A DNA stretch of 64,000 nt. Source: Akkermansia muciniphila (GTDB taxonomy: Bacteria; Verrucomicrobiota; Verrucomicrobiia; Limisphaerales; BJHT01). The stretch covers positions 1 through 64,000 of the forward strand of contig CAMAUZ010000034.1 of assembly GCA_945861535.1 (NCBI GenBank), in the 5' to 3' direction. This document shows, piece after piece, positions 47,161 through 56,776 of this stretch. Made by a program: the position numbers and the translations under genes. The notes below the pieces were generated by a model, which saw only the letters and a list, made by a program, of their open reading frames with translations, ran no database searches and had not been told where the DNA came from. Every line of letters starts with the position of its first letter. The stretch's first letter is position 1.

Positions 47161-48261
47161 ATGTCCACGCTCACCGTTAAACCCGCCGGCTCCTGCGCTT
47201 ACGATCTGCTCGCCCTCGGCGAAATCATGCTCCGCCTCGACCCCGGCGAAGGCCGCGTCCGCACCGCGCGCGAATTCAAAGTCTGGGAAGGCGGCGGCGA
47301 ATACAACGTGGCGCGCGGCCTCCGGCGCTGCTTCGGCTTCAAAACCGCCGTCGCCACCGCGTTCGCCGACAACGACGTGGGCCGGCTGCTCGAGGACTTC
47401 ATCCTCCAGGGCGGTGTCGATACGCAGTTCATCAAGTGGGCGAAGTTCGACGGCATCGGGCGCGACGTGCGCAACGGCCTGAACTTCACCGAGCGCGGCT
47501 TCGGCGTGCGCGGCGCCGTCGGCACGCCCGACCGCGGCCACAGCGCGGCGTCGCAGCTCAAGCCCGGCGACTTCGACTGGGACCACATCTTCGGCAAACT
47601 CGGCGTGCGCTGGCTGCACACCGGCGGCATCTTCGCCGCGCTCTCGGACACCACGCCGCAACTCGTCATCGAGTGCGTCAAGAAGGCCAAGCAATACGGC
47701 ACCATCGTCTCCTACGATCTCAACTACCGCCCGTCCCTCTGGAAAAGCATCGGCGGCCAGAAGCGCGCGCAGGCCGTCAACAAGGAGATCGCCAGCTATG
47801 TCGATGTCATGATCGGCAACGAGGAGGACTTCACCGCGTGCCTCGGCTTCCATGTGGAAGGCGCGGACGAGAGCCTGCTGCACATCGACGTGAGCGCCTT
47901 CAAGCGCATGATCGAAACCGCCGTGAAGACCTTCCCGAACTTCAAGGCCACCGCCACCACCCTGCGCGCCGCCAAGACCGCGACCATCAACGACTGGAGC
48001 GCCATCGCGTGGATGGACGGCAAGTTCTTCCAGAGCCGCGAATATCCCGACCTCGAGATCCTCGACCGCGTCGGCGGCGGCGACAGTTTCGCCTCGGGCT
48101 TCATCTACGGCCTGATGACCAGCGGCGACCCGCAGAAAGCCGTGGAATACGGCGCGGCCCACGGCGCGCTCGCCATGACCACCCCCGGCGACACCTCGAT
48201 GGCGGACAAGGGCGAAGTCGAGAAGCTCATGAAAGGCGGCGGCGCCCGCGTGCAGCGGTAA
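47161..48261 (+). CDS. PfkB-family sugar kinase (2-keto-3-deoxygluconate kinase-like)
   Basis: A 366-residue ribokinase/PfkB-family kinase. It opens LLALGEIMLRLDPGEGRVRT, followed by EGGGEYNVARGLRRCFGF, the substrate-binding region in the style of KdgK. The C-terminal PfkB signature LDRVGGGDSFASGFIYGL (about 302-320) carries the catalytic Asp and anion-hole Gly residues. A KDG kinase would process the product of dehydratases such as those at 10,484 and 12,749, so the same pathway is plausible. ATG 47161 begins the conserved domain. A clear terminator follows. Confidence 0.88.
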   Translation: MSTLTVKPAGSCAYDLLALGEIMLRLDPGEGRVRTAREFKVWEGGGEYNVARGLRRCFGFKTAVATAFADNDVGRLLEDFILQGGVDTQFIKWAKFDGIGRDVRNGLNFTERGFGVRGAVGTPDRGHSAASQLKPGDFDWDHIFGKLGVRWLHTGGIFAALSDTTPQLVIECVKKAKQYGTIVSYDLNYRPSLWKSIGGQKRAQAVNKEIASYVDVMIGNEEDFTACLGFHVEGADESLLHIDVSAFKRMIETAVKTFPNFKATATTLRAAKTATINDWSAIAWMDGKFFQSREYPDLEILDRVGGGDSFASGFIYGLMTSGDPQKAVEYGAAHGALAMTTPGDTSMADKGEVEKLMKGGGARVQR

Positions 48262-48290
48262 CGAAACGAAAACAACCACCGCCCTCCCCT

Positions 48291-48320
48291 GCCCCGCCCG
48301 CAACGGCGGGGCTTTTTATT
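48291..48320 (+). terminator. rho-independent terminator after the PfkB kinase gene
   Basis: Perfect 8-bp stem GCCCCGCC/GGCGGGGC with a 6-base loop, followed by TTTTTATTTT. It starts 29 bases after the stop codon. Confidence 0.92.
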
Positions 48321-48418
48321 TTGGTCCGCGAAGACACGCACTCCGGCGACCTCCGATCAATTCAGCACAACTCCTCGTTGCTCCGCCTCCGCGCGCCGGT
48401 TAAGAATTGCCGCGCCTG

Positions 48419-48862
48419 ATGAACCAACTCTATTTCGGCGACAATCTCCAAGTCCTGCGCGAACACCTCGCCGCGGAATCCATTGATCCCATCTACCTCG
48501 ACCCGCCGTTCAACTCCAAGCGCGCCTACAATCTCCACTTCAATTCACCCAAGGGAAAACAGAGCGAGGCGCAGATCACGGCCTTTGAAGACTCGTGGCA
48601 TTGGGGCGAACTGGACGAGCGCGAATTCGACGAACTGGTGCATGCGCCCAAGAACGACGTTTCCGAGATGGTGCAGGCGCTCCGCCGTTTCCTCGGCGAG
48701 AACGACATGATGGCCTGCCTCACCATGGTGGCCAACCGCCTGCTCCAGTTCCACCGCGTCCTCAAACCCACCGACTCGCAAAGCATTTGGTTCGCTTGCC
48801 GGAAGAATTTCCGCAAAATTGTTTCCGCGCTTAAATGCGAAACAGCATTGCAAACAACATGA
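48419..48862 (+). pseudogene. truncated adenine-specific DNA methyltransferase
   Basis: About 147 residues. The start MNQLYFGDNLQVLREHLAAE and the catalytic motif IYLDPPFNSKRAYNLHF (DPPF version of DPPY, residues about 28-32) are those of N6-adenine methyltransferases of the type III/standalone kind. The match runs through FLGENDMMACLTMVANRLLQ to LKPTDS and then turns into unrelated sequence just where the motif I region would begin. About two thirds of the gene is therefore missing. The hicA gene starts just downstream. Confidence 0.8.
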
Positions 48863-48871
48863 TTTTTGCAC

Positions 48872-49057
48872 ATGAAAATTCGGGAAATCATTCGGCAGAT
48901 TGAAAACGACGGCTGGTTTCAGGTGCGCACACGCGGCAGCCATCGTCAGTATCATCATGCGGCGAAACCCAGCACGGTGACCATTGCCGGGCACCCCGGA
49001 CAGGATCTACATCCAAAAACATTAACCAGTATCTTGCGACAAGCGGGACTCAAATGA
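48872..49057 (+). CDS. hicA: HicA toxin
   Basis: A 61-residue HicA-type mRNA interferase. The double-stranded-RNA-binding-like fold is recognised from KIREIIRQIENDGWFQVRTR and the catalytic His in TRGSHRQYHH. The C-terminal part GHPGQDLHPKTLTSILRQAGL is highly typical. The start is ATG 48872; an in-frame TTG at 48866 is less likely. Its stop overlaps the hicB ATG by 4 bases. Confidence 0.93.
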   Translation: MKIREIIRQIENDGWFQVRTRGSHRQYHHAAKPSTVTIAGHPGQDLHPKTLTSILRQAGLK

Positions 49058-49269
49058 CTATGCGCTACACAATCATCATTGAACACGGGTCGGGAAGTTT
49101 TAGCGCCTACGCGCCGGATTTTCCCGGCTGCGTCGCAGCGGCAGATACGGAAATGGAAACGCTCGCGCTAATGAAAGAAGCCTTGGAAATGCACATCGAA
49201 GACATGCGCGAACGCGGCGAACCAATTCCCCAGCCAAGCGAAACTCGCGAAATCGAAGTGGCGGCGTGA
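49054..49269 (+). CDS. hicB: HicB antitoxin
   Basis: A 71-residue HicB-type antitoxin with the partial RNase H-like fold: YTIIIEHGSGSFSAYAPDFP, GCVAAADTEMETLALMKEAL and MHIEDMRERGEPIPQPS. It lacks the C-terminal DNA-binding domain found in longer HicB proteins, so autoregulation would need another mechanism. It overlaps hicA by 4 bases. It appears intact although everything around it is degraded. Confidence 0.93.
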   Translation: MTMRYTIIIEHGSGSFSAYAPDFPGCVAAADTEMETLALMKEALEMHIEDMRERGEPIPQPSETREIEVAA

Positions 49270-49376
49270 AATTTGCGCAACTTAGCGTGAACCAGCACTA
49301 CTTCGGCGATAATTTGCAGGTGCTCCGCGAGCACCTCGTGCCCGAATCCGTTTACCTCATCTACCTGGACCCGCTA
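49266..49376 (+). pseudogene. second methyltransferase fragment
   Basis: VNQHYFGDNLQVLREHLVPE then SVYLIYLDPLYK repeats the N-terminus of the fragment at 48,419 at clearly diverged level, and stops being similar inside the catalytic motif (DPL instead of DPP). The end coincides with the boundary of the following IS4-family tail, so that element probably truncated it. The GTG at 49,290 would be the natural start. Confidence 0.65.
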
Positions 49377-49400
49377 TACAAGTTCATAACCATCCGGATA

Positions 49401-49720
49401 TTAGTCCCACAGCATCAACTGGTTACGAGAATAGGCAGCCTCATCTTGGGAGGTGAGATTGGCAAACAGTTCAGCCAGAGGGACTTGCTCAAACGCATTG
49501 ACGCTCACAATCTGTAGCATTTGGGACAGACTCAAGTCCGCCCGGTGTTCCTTCCGGTGGATCGCGGCCAGGACATAGACACACACGGCGATCCACACCT
49601 GCGTCTTGACGGCGTTCTCACTCGTGCCGAGAAAGTGTTTGATCCGCAGGTTCTGTTTTATCCATTTGAAGAACAGTTCCACGCGCCAGCGGAGTTTGTA
49701 CTGCCAAGTCCGTGAGATAG
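49401..49720 (-). mobile_element. IS4-family transposase, C-terminal remnant
   Basis: On the minus strand, LRWRVELFFKWIKQNLRIKH then FLGTSENAVKTQVWIAVCVY is the conserved C-terminal region of IS4-family transposases, including the Glu of the YREK-like region. The protein ends NQLMLWD. The upstream two thirds is missing; the break near 49,720 coincides with the start of an IS630-type gene on the opposite strand. Confidence 0.78.
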
Positions 49721-49734
49721 CCGACACTTTAACC

Positions 49735-50715
49735 TGGACCGTAGTCCGCAACGGGGTCGTGGAGGACGGGGAAGCCCCGAGCGCGGTCATGGAGTCAATG
49801 GGACTGAGTCGGACGTCCATCTATCCGTGGCTGCGGGAGTTTAAAGACAAGGGCTGGACGGCGCTGGCCGAACGGATTGCGCGGGGGCCGGAACCCAAAC
49901 TGACGGAGAAGCAACGGCAACAGGTCCGGCGGTGGATTCTCGGCAAAGATCCCCGGCAATATGGGATGGACTACGGACTGTGGAGCCGCCGGATTGTGCA
50001 GACGCTGATTGCGGAGCGGATGCAAATCCAACTGGGTCTGACGGCGGTGGGCCGGTTGCTGGCCAGTCTGGAGATCACACCCCAGAAGCCGTTACGCCGG
50101 GCGTATGAACGGGATCCCAAACAGGTGCGGGCGTGGCTGGACGATCGCTATCCCGCGCTGAAACGACGGGCCGCGGCGCTCGGGGCCAAGATTTTCTTCC
50201 TCGCCGAGGCGGGCTTTCAATCCGACCCGAACCTGGGCCGCACGTATGGGGCGAAAGGTAAAACCCCAGTGGTCAAAACCTCCGGCCGCCGGCAGCGGAT
50301 CAATGTGATCAGTGCCGTCAACTGGCGCGGAGAGTTCTGGGCGGCCACTTATGACGGCAAGCTCGACGCCCACTCCTTCGTGGCGTTCCTGAAGGATTTC
50401 ATGAAGAGCCAAGGCGGGAAGATATTCTTGGTCCTCGACGGGCTGGCCGTGCATCACGCCAAACCCGTCCAAGAGTATCTGGCGGGCTTGGCCGGCCGCC
50501 TAGGGTTACACAAGCTGCCGCCCTACTGCCCGGACTTAAATCCGGAAGAATTTGTCCGGAGTCACATGAAAAACAACGGGGTCTCCAAGAAACCGCTGAA
50601 GAAAAGCGAGTCACTCCGCCAACGCATCGAGGAAGACCTGGTAAAGCTTCACGGCAAAGTGCCCTTGGTCCGGTCCTTTTTTGGTGCGGAGAGTGTCGTC
50701 TATGCTGCGGACTAG
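49735..50715 (+). mobile_element. IS630-family transposase, 5'-truncated and probably inactive
   Basis: An HTH part (MESMGLSRTSIYPWLREFKD) precedes an IS630/Tc1-like DDE domain. The segment FFLAEAGFQSDPNLGRTYGA corresponds to the first catalytic position, but the codon is GCC (Ala) where FxDEAG is expected. The second Asp (LVLDGLAVHHAK) and the Glu (CPDLNPEEFVRSHMK) remain. The N-terminus is cut or joined to the IS4 remnant, and the first in-frame ATG is 49,789. Loss of both the start and the first catalytic Asp indicates an inactive element. Confidence 0.8.
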
Positions 50716-50992
50716 GCAGTAGCGGCAAAATCCCTCGGGCAAAATCGCCGGACACGGCCCCCCCGACGCGCCGTCCGTCGGATGGAGCGACGCCAACGCC
50801 GGGCGCGGCGTGCGACCGAGTGCCCCGGTGATTATCGCCTGGCCCAGGCCCAAACGTCTTCCCCGACTTCATGCACCGGTTCCGGGCCGAATGCCGAATC
50901 TGTTTTACGCGCCGACTTTTCCCGAAGTACGCTGGTTTATGGAAATCAGCCGACTATTGCTGTAAAGATGCCGTGAAGAAACCGATCCACCC

Positions 50993-51907
50993 ATGAACCT
51001 TCATGTTTCTACATTGTGTTTGATGCTCGCGTTGTTGGCTGGCGGCCAAGCAGTCCGCGCCGCCACCTCCCGTCCCGCCGACCCCACCCCCGAGCAAATC
51101 CGCGACTACCAAACCCGCGCCGAGCGCGGCGACCCGGATGCGCAAAACGACCTCGGCTTTTACTTCGCCAATGGCCGGGGCGTGGCGAAAGACCTCGCGA
51201 CCGCCGTGAAGTGGTATCGCAAAGCCTCCCTTCAGGGCCACGCAAACGCGCAGGTCAATCTGGGCATCTGCTATATCCGGGGCCGCGGCGTCGAGAAGAG
51301 CGAGACCGAGGCGGTGAGGTGGTTCCGCCTGGCCGCCGCGCAAAACCTCGCGCGCGCACAGTTCAATCTCGGTGTCTGCTATGCCTTCGGTCAGGGCGTG
51401 CCAAAAGATCCCGTCGAAGCCGCCAAATGGTATCGCCTTGCCGCCGAACAGCGCAGCGCCGAGGCCCAATACAATTTGGGCTTCTGCTATCTCACGGGTC
51501 AGGGCGTCACGGAAGATCACAAGGAAGCGGTGAAATGGTATCGGCTGGCCGCCACCCAGGGCTACGCTGCCGCCCAGGAAAGTCTGGGCGTCTGCTACGC
51601 CAGCCGCTGGGGCGTCGAGAAGGACGACAAGGAAGCCGTGAAATGGTACCGCCTGGCCGCCGAACAGAATGACGCTTTGGGGCAGCTCCGGCTGGCCCGT
51701 TGCTTTCTCAAAGGCCAGGGCCTCGAGACCGATTACACGGAAGCCTTTGCCTGGTACTCCCTGGCCGCCAAGACCAACCCGGATGCCGCCAAAGAACGGG
51801 ATGAGTTGGAGAAGATCGTATCCCAGGACCAAATCGCCGCCGCCAAACGGCGCATGGAACGACTGCGGACGGAAATCGCCGCCAAAACCAGGAACAGCGG
51901 TAAATAA
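50993..51907 (+). CDS. secreted Sel1-repeat protein
   Basis: A 304-residue protein with a signal peptide (about 1-22, LCLMLALLAGGQAVRA) and six Sel1-like repeats of 36 residues (about 44-260), each with the pattern AQ.NLG.CY..G.GV.KD..EAVKWYRLAA. A C-terminal charged helix (about 265-304) ends the protein. Sel1 proteins are solenoid adaptors; the partner is unknown. The preceding 277 bases (50,716-50,992) hold no gene. Confidence 0.88.
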   Translation: MNLHVSTLCLMLALLAGGQAVRAATSRPADPTPEQIRDYQTRAERGDPDAQNDLGFYFANGRGVAKDLATAVKWYRKASLQGHANAQVNLGICYIRGRGVEKSETEAVRWFRLAAAQNLARAQFNLGVCYAFGQGVPKDPVEAAKWYRLAAEQRSAEAQYNLGFCYLTGQGVTEDHKEAVKWYRLAATQGYAAAQESLGVCYASRWGVEKDDKEAVKWYRLAAEQNDALGQLRLARCFLKGQGLETDYTEAFAWYSLAAKTNPDAAKERDELEKIVSQDQIAAAKRRMERLRTEIAAKTRNSGK

Positions 51908-52122
51908 AGAGGGGTGCCCCGAAAAATTCCCTCGCCGTCCGGGTGGCCGTGACACCCCGGACGGACACGGATAGGGACGGTGAATCTGCCTGTGCGGAGC
52001 GTATCCAGAGCGGAGGTGGGAATAATTGGTTCTTAGCCGTAGCCACCGCGCGAGCAGGCTTGCCAGCGCGACGGTGCGGGAGAAGAGTCGCCGCCGATTC
52101 ACCAACTAATCCACGATTACCT

Positions 52123-53439
52123 ATGCTGGCATTCCCTCCCGCCCCACCCCGCCGACTCATCATCGCGTGCCTCGCCCTTTTCCTCGGTGCGACCGCTCCC
52201 GTCGGCATTCGTGCCGCAGACGCGCCGGCCAAGCCCACGCAGCCGCCGTTCAAATATTTGTGGGGCACGGCCTACCACATCCTGCCCGGGACGCACTCCG
52301 ACGAATCGGGCTACTTCTCGATCGTCGAGGGCCGCAACGGCCACATCTACGTGGGCACCGCCAAGTACAACACCAACGCCTTCCTCGTGGATTTCGATCC
52401 TGCCACCGGGCAGCAGAAGATCGCCATCGACACGCATAAAGTCTGCAGCCTGAGCGCCACCGGTTTCGCGGCGCAAGCCAAGATTCACACGCGCAATTTT
52501 GTCGGCCCCTCCGGCACCGTTTACGTCGGTAGCAAACAAGGCTACGCGCGCGCCGGGGACAAGGGCGTTTATCCGGGCGGCTACGTGATGACCTACGATC
52601 CCCGCACCGGCACAGCCGAGAACCTCGGAATGCCCTTTCCCACCGAAGGTGTGATCGATGTGGTCGCCGATGAAACCCGCGGCCTCCTCTACATCGTCAC
52701 CTGCGAGAACCAACATTGGATGCGCTACGATGCCAAGACCCGCCGCTACCGTGAACTCGGCCCGCTGCTTACCTCCTATGCCACGACCCTCGTGGACCCC
52801 GCCGGCCGTGCCCACGCGATCACCGCGGATTTTCAAATGGCGCAATACGACCCCACGACCGACCAAGTCACGGTGCGCGAAATCCAGCTCGACGGCGCGA
52901 AATGGCTGCGCGCGAACACTTCCGCCATCCCCACCTGGCACCTCGCCGCCGACGGGCGCACGGCTTACCTGATCCTGATGAACGCCCCGCATCTCCTCGG
53001 GGTGGACCTCGTCCCGCAGCGCGTCGGCGACCGCGAAATCGTCCGCGCACGCAACCTGGGTCCGATGCTCGCGGGCAAAGGATTTGATTCGCGAGCGTCG
53101 CTGAGCATCGCGCCCGACGGCCGCGTGTACGCGATTCTGCGCGTGGACAACCAAACCGGTTTCGGCAGCGGCTATCTGCACCACATCGCCCGCTTCGATC
53201 CCAAGACCAACCGCATGGAAGACCTCGGCGTGCTGGCGGTGAAAAATCCGGACTTCTTCGCCTTTGGCCCGCGCGCCGACGGGAAACGCCCGCCGTGGAG
53301 CCACGGCTATCAAACGTTGCCGGACCAAACCCTCACGCCCCTGCACGGCCATCAGGGCCTGATCGTCGCCCGCGACGGCACGCTCTACGCGCTGATTCTC
53401 TACCCCTTCACACTGCTGCAAATCAAAGGCGTGAACTGA
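52123..53439 (+). CDS. secreted beta-propeller-like protein
   Basis: A 438-residue protein with a signal peptide (about 1-30, LIIACLALFLGATAPVGIRA). The body is made of beta-rich repeats with phrases such as GRNGHIYVGTAKYNT, GPSGTVYVGSKQGYA, DPAGRAHAITADFQMA, APDGRVYAILRVDN and ARDGTLYALILYP, spaced as blades of a propeller. No catalytic motif or named family recognised; similar proteins are annotated only as hypothetical or propeller-containing. ATG 52123 is chosen because it starts the signal peptide. Confidence 0.8.
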   Translation: MLAFPPAPPRRLIIACLALFLGATAPVGIRAADAPAKPTQPPFKYLWGTAYHILPGTHSDESGYFSIVEGRNGHIYVGTAKYNTNAFLVDFDPATGQQKIAIDTHKVCSLSATGFAAQAKIHTRNFVGPSGTVYVGSKQGYARAGDKGVYPGGYVMTYDPRTGTAENLGMPFPTEGVIDVVADETRGLLYIVTCENQHWMRYDAKTRRYRELGPLLTSYATTLVDPAGRAHAITADFQMAQYDPTTDQVTVREIQLDGAKWLRANTSAIPTWHLAADGRTAYLILMNAPHLLGVDLVPQRVGDREIVRARNLGPMLAGKGFDSRASLSIAPDGRVYAILRVDNQTGFGSGYLHHIARFDPKTNRMEDLGVLAVKNPDFFAFGPRADGKRPPWSHGYQTLPDQTLTPLHGHQGLIVARDGTLYALILYPFTLLQIKGVN

Positions 53440-53504
53440 GGGGAGAAGTTTCCGGCGCACGTTCAAAGAAACGCCTCGCGGAATTTGCCCGCCTTTCAAA
53501 AATC

Positions 53505-53531
53505 GGAGCGCCGAGCATTGCTCGGCGCTCC
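53505..53531. terminator. strong hairpin downstream of the propeller gene
   Basis: Perfect 11-bp stem GGAGCGCCGAG/CTCGGCGCTCC with loop CATTG, 65 bases after the stop codon. No T-run follows. A fragment related to the family D element lies just after it (53,595-53,680). Confidence 0.5.
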
Positions 53532-53725
53532 GTCGCCTTTCACGACCGCGACGCGCGTTCAGAACCGGGGGGGGACCATCCCTGTCTCCTGAACCTTGTA
53601 CGAGACGCTATCCTCCATTTGCCCACCCGCGTTCCTCCCGTCGTAAAGGTCTGGTTCTGCTTGCGTCGTCTCCGACAAAAACGAGCGGGAGCCCGCCCCC
53701 ACCAACGCCCCCGTAGCACCGCCGC

Positions 53726-54313
53726 CTAAAATCGCCGGGCCGACCGCCGCGGCACCCGGTTCGGCTGGCCGCCGGGTTTGAGCGCGGCGTAGATTTCCTT
53801 CTCCTCGTGCAACACCTCGCGGTCCGTGTGCCGGAGGAGCTTGGAGCCAAATTTCATCAGCATCTTTGCCGACATGCGAATTCGCAGCACCTCCCGAAAG
53901 AAACCGCTCTCGCGATTGCGATAGGTGAACGTCTCCAAGGCCCCCATGAATTCCCGATAGGTGGTCACCTCCGCCACCTCCCCGATCAAACGAAAATCGT
54001 TCTCCAAGGACCGCCGCTTCACCAGATATTGCAGCGCCACCAACGGAAACACCCAGCCCCGCAGACAGCGAAAAAACAGGTGGCGCGCGAACCGTTCGCG
54101 CCGAATCCCTTCCGCTTCACAATACAAGGCGCGGAAACTTTTCCGGGGCGGCGGTGGATGTCCGCCGGCCGGACGCGGCCCCGGCCCGCCAGCAGCATCA
54201 ATCCCCTTCGGCATTCGCCGCGCCAAGGCGGGATCGGTCGCACGCTGATTCACGGACATGGGAACTGACGGCGCCGATCCCGAATCAGCGCCCGGCAAAA
54301 TGGACGATTCCAT
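53726..54313 (-). CDS. conserved hypothetical protein
   Basis: A 195-residue basic protein. The first 55 residues are Pro/Gly-rich and may be disordered or over-extended. The rest looks folded: SFRALYCEAEGIRRERFARH, FFRCLRGWVFPLVALQYLVK and EFMGALETFTYRNRESGFFR. No motif or family recognised, and no neighbour on the same strand. The natural start may be further downstream. Confidence 0.55.
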   Translation of the reverse strand: MESSILPGADSGSAPSVPMSVNQRATDPALARRMPKGIDAAGGPGPRPAGGHPPPPRKSFRALYCEAEGIRRERFARHLFFRCLRGWVFPLVALQYLVKRRSLENDFRLIGEVAEVTTYREFMGALETFTYRNRESGFFREVLRIRMSAKMLMKFGSKLLRHTDREVLHEEKEIYAALKPGGQPNRVPRRSARRF

Positions 54314-54838
54314 GGACTGGATTGGTGATCGGTCCCGTCTCCCCGGGCTTAAACCCCGCGCGAACCATTCATTGCGGAGCCGCTGGCAGGCGGACCCAGA
54401 AGAAACCGGACTCGATGGGCGAGATTGCTAACAGGCAACCGGTGGAAAGCAAGCACTCGAACCCACCGGCGAAACTCGAAAACCAAAGCCCGCCGACACG
54501 CCGCGGCGGTCGGTCGAGGAGACGCTTTCGATGAAACAACCGGCACGTTGCGCGGCCCATCTCCGTATTTCCTCGGGGCTTACTGGCCTGTCGGAGACGC
54601 GTCGCAATGGATTTGCCGAGCTTTGTACGAAACCCGGCACCGCACACGTCCGATGGCCGGAAGGAAGGAGGGTGAAAGCGCGGAGGCAATGGGGAAAACT
54701 TCCGGCACCGACGCGAATCTGAACGCTGACGGCTGGGTGCCGCCACTGCGCCAAGCCCGCGCCGGTCGTTGAGCAGTCACCGTGGCAGGGAGCCGTCGCC
54801 CGGTTGGGCAACCGCCCGAGATTCCCCTTTTGGTTTGT
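54314..54838. other. gap upstream of the hypothetical gene
   Basis: No convincing gene, repeat or terminator seen. The promoter of the minus-strand hypothetical gene should lie in its left part, and readthrough from tRNA-Leu would enter from the right. Confidence 0.4.
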
Positions 54839-54925
54839 TGGTGCCGACGGAGGGGGTCGAACCCACACGACCTCGCGGTCACAGGATTTTGAGTCCAGCG
54901 CGTCTGCCAATTCCGCCACGTCGGC
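54839..54925 (-). tRNA. tRNA-Leu(CAA)
   Basis: Read on the minus strand: acceptor GCCGACG/CGTCGGC, discriminator A, encoded CCA end, D-arm region TGGCGGAATTGGCAGACGCG, anticodon loop CTCAAAA with anticodon CAA, a long variable arm, and a T-arm with GGTTCGACCCC. Class II structure and anticodon both fit leucine UUG. Confidence 0.96.
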
Positions 54926-55571
54926 AACCTGCGCACCCGGTTCTCCCGTTCCCGCGGTGCGGCAAACCTGCTGCTTCGCCAGTTCCGCCAAACGACCCGC
55001 ATGGGCCGCTCAGAGGAGCCGGACAAATTCAGCGACGCGGAAAGTAGCAAGAGGACTTCGGCACACGCAAGGAACCATTTCGGCGGATTTCATTTGCGAC
55101 CGGATTTCCACGGCGAGTCCCGAGCGCGACGTTTTCTCGACGGCGGCCGCGGCGGAGCAGTCCGAGCGCGGAAAAGGAAAAGCCGACCGGCGATTTTCTG
55201 AATCAAATCGAGGTGCCGCGACAGCAAGGCCGAGCAGGTCACTCCGCAAACGAAGCCCGACCTGGTGGGAGCGGGAAAAGCTCCAACGACAAAGCCGGAG
55301 AGAAGCAGCAAGCGCGAAGCTTCAAAGCGGACGGCCCGCGAGATTCGATTGGTGCCGCGGATAAACATCCATGCCGAGCGTGATGGACCCTTGGAGATTC
55401 CCTTGAGCTTTAGGCTTTGAGATTTGAACTTCGCCCCTTCAAAAAAATCTCCGCTTCGAGCCGCCAACGCCCGCTCATTCCCCTGCCCCTCCGCAGTTTC
55501 CCGCCCCGCCCACCGCTGGCCCGGTGCCTGCTTGAGGCAGATGTTGATTCGCCTCCGTCGGCGTTTCCGAC
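54926..55571. other. gap between tRNA-Leu and a LysR gene
   Basis: No credible gene. A segment CCCTTGAGCTTTAGGCTTTG (55,401-55,420) resembles CCCTTGAGCTTTGAGGTTTA at 2,699, so a small repeat is shared. The promoter of tRNA-Leu (minus strand) must lie in the left part. Confidence 0.4.
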
Positions 55572-56570
55572 ATGAACACCATCATCGATAGCCGCCAACT
55601 GCGGGCCTTTGTCACACTGGCCCGCACGGGTTCTTTCACGCAAACTGGGAAGGAATTGTTCCTTTCGCAGTCCGCCATCAGCCACGGCATCAAGGCGCTG
55701 GAACGCGACATCGGCTGTCGGCTTTTGGACAGGGTGGGTAAAAAAGTTTCACTGACGCCACCCGGCGAACAGCTCCTCCATTACGCGGAAAAAATTCTGC
55801 GCGAGATGCTCGACGCCCGGCAATCGATCGATCAACTGGCCAAGTGGGGACACAGCCGGCTGCGCCTCGGGGCGAGCACCACGGCGTGCCAGTATCTGCT
55901 GCCGCCGGTGCTGGGCAAATTCAAGGAGAGCTTCCCGCAGTGCCAGCTCACGATTCAGCCGGGCGACACGCCAGTGGCGATGGAGTTGCTGCTGCAAAAC
56001 CGGATCGATCTCGCGCTCGCCCTCGAGCCGCACAACGAACCGCGCCTCGCGTTTCACCCGCTGTTCACTGACGAGCTCGTGTTCCTCGTCGCGCCAACGC
56101 ATCCGTGGGCGTTGCGCGGCGCGGTCGCCCGCGAGGAAATCCCGACGCAGAGCTACATCCTCTACAACAAAGGCACCTACACCTTTCGACTGGTCGAGGA
56201 ATATTTCCGGCGCGAGCAGGTCGCGCTGCACAGCCTCATCGAAGTCGGCAGCATGGAGACCAGCAAGGAACTCGTGAAACTCGGCCTGGGTGTGAGCATT
56301 CTCGCACCGTGGATTGCGCGCCGCGAACTGCTCGACGGCTCGCTCGTTTCCTTCCCGCTCGGACGTCGCAAACTCAAGCGCAACTGGGGCATCCTGCATC
56401 GCACGGCGCGCCCGCTGAATCTCACCGAGGAAACCTTCATCAACCTCTGCCGCACCACGACCGAGGAAGTGGTGAAATGCGATGCGCCGGCGATGACGTC
56501 CGCCAGGCCCGCGGGGACCACGCCAAAAGCGGGATCGAGAATCACGGCACCGACGGCGCAGGCCGCGTGA
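55572..56570 (+). CDS. LysR-family transcriptional regulator
   Basis: A 332-residue LysR regulator. The N-terminal winged HTH (about 7-66) reads RQLRAFVTLARTGSFTQTGK, then LSQSAISHGIKALERDIGCR. The effector domain (about 93-300) has the two-lobe periplasmic-binding-protein fold, with LRLGASTTACQYLLPPVLGK at its start. The C-terminal 30 residues are a disordered tail. It is transcribed alone, 206 bases before the toxin-antitoxin pair that leads the liv operon, so it might regulate that operon, but there is no direct sign. Confidence 0.92.
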   Translation: MNTIIDSRQLRAFVTLARTGSFTQTGKELFLSQSAISHGIKALERDIGCRLLDRVGKKVSLTPPGEQLLHYAEKILREMLDARQSIDQLAKWGHSRLRLGASTTACQYLLPPVLGKFKESFPQCQLTIQPGDTPVAMELLLQNRIDLALALEPHNEPRLAFHPLFTDELVFLVAPTHPWALRGAVAREEIPTQSYILYNKGTYTFRLVEEYFRREQVALHSLIEVGSMETSKELVKLGLGVSILAPWIARRELLDGSLVSFPLGRRKLKRNWGILHRTARPLNLTEETFINLCRTTTEEVVKCDAPAMTSARPAGTTPKAGSRITAPTAQAA

Positions 56571-56776
56571 ACCGAAGCTGACCCGCGCACGGAGCGCGGA
56601 CGGCCCGCCCGCGAGTGTCAGCCCCACAGGCGGCGAAAAACTAGATTGGATTTGCATGGCGACGACCGCCCGTCGGGATCGCGCCGAAAGACGGAATTTG
56701 GGGCCACGGAATCCGCTGAATCCGCACGCGGAAAAGAGGGCTTTCCCTGCGAGTGGCAGTGTTCTAATTTCAGTCC

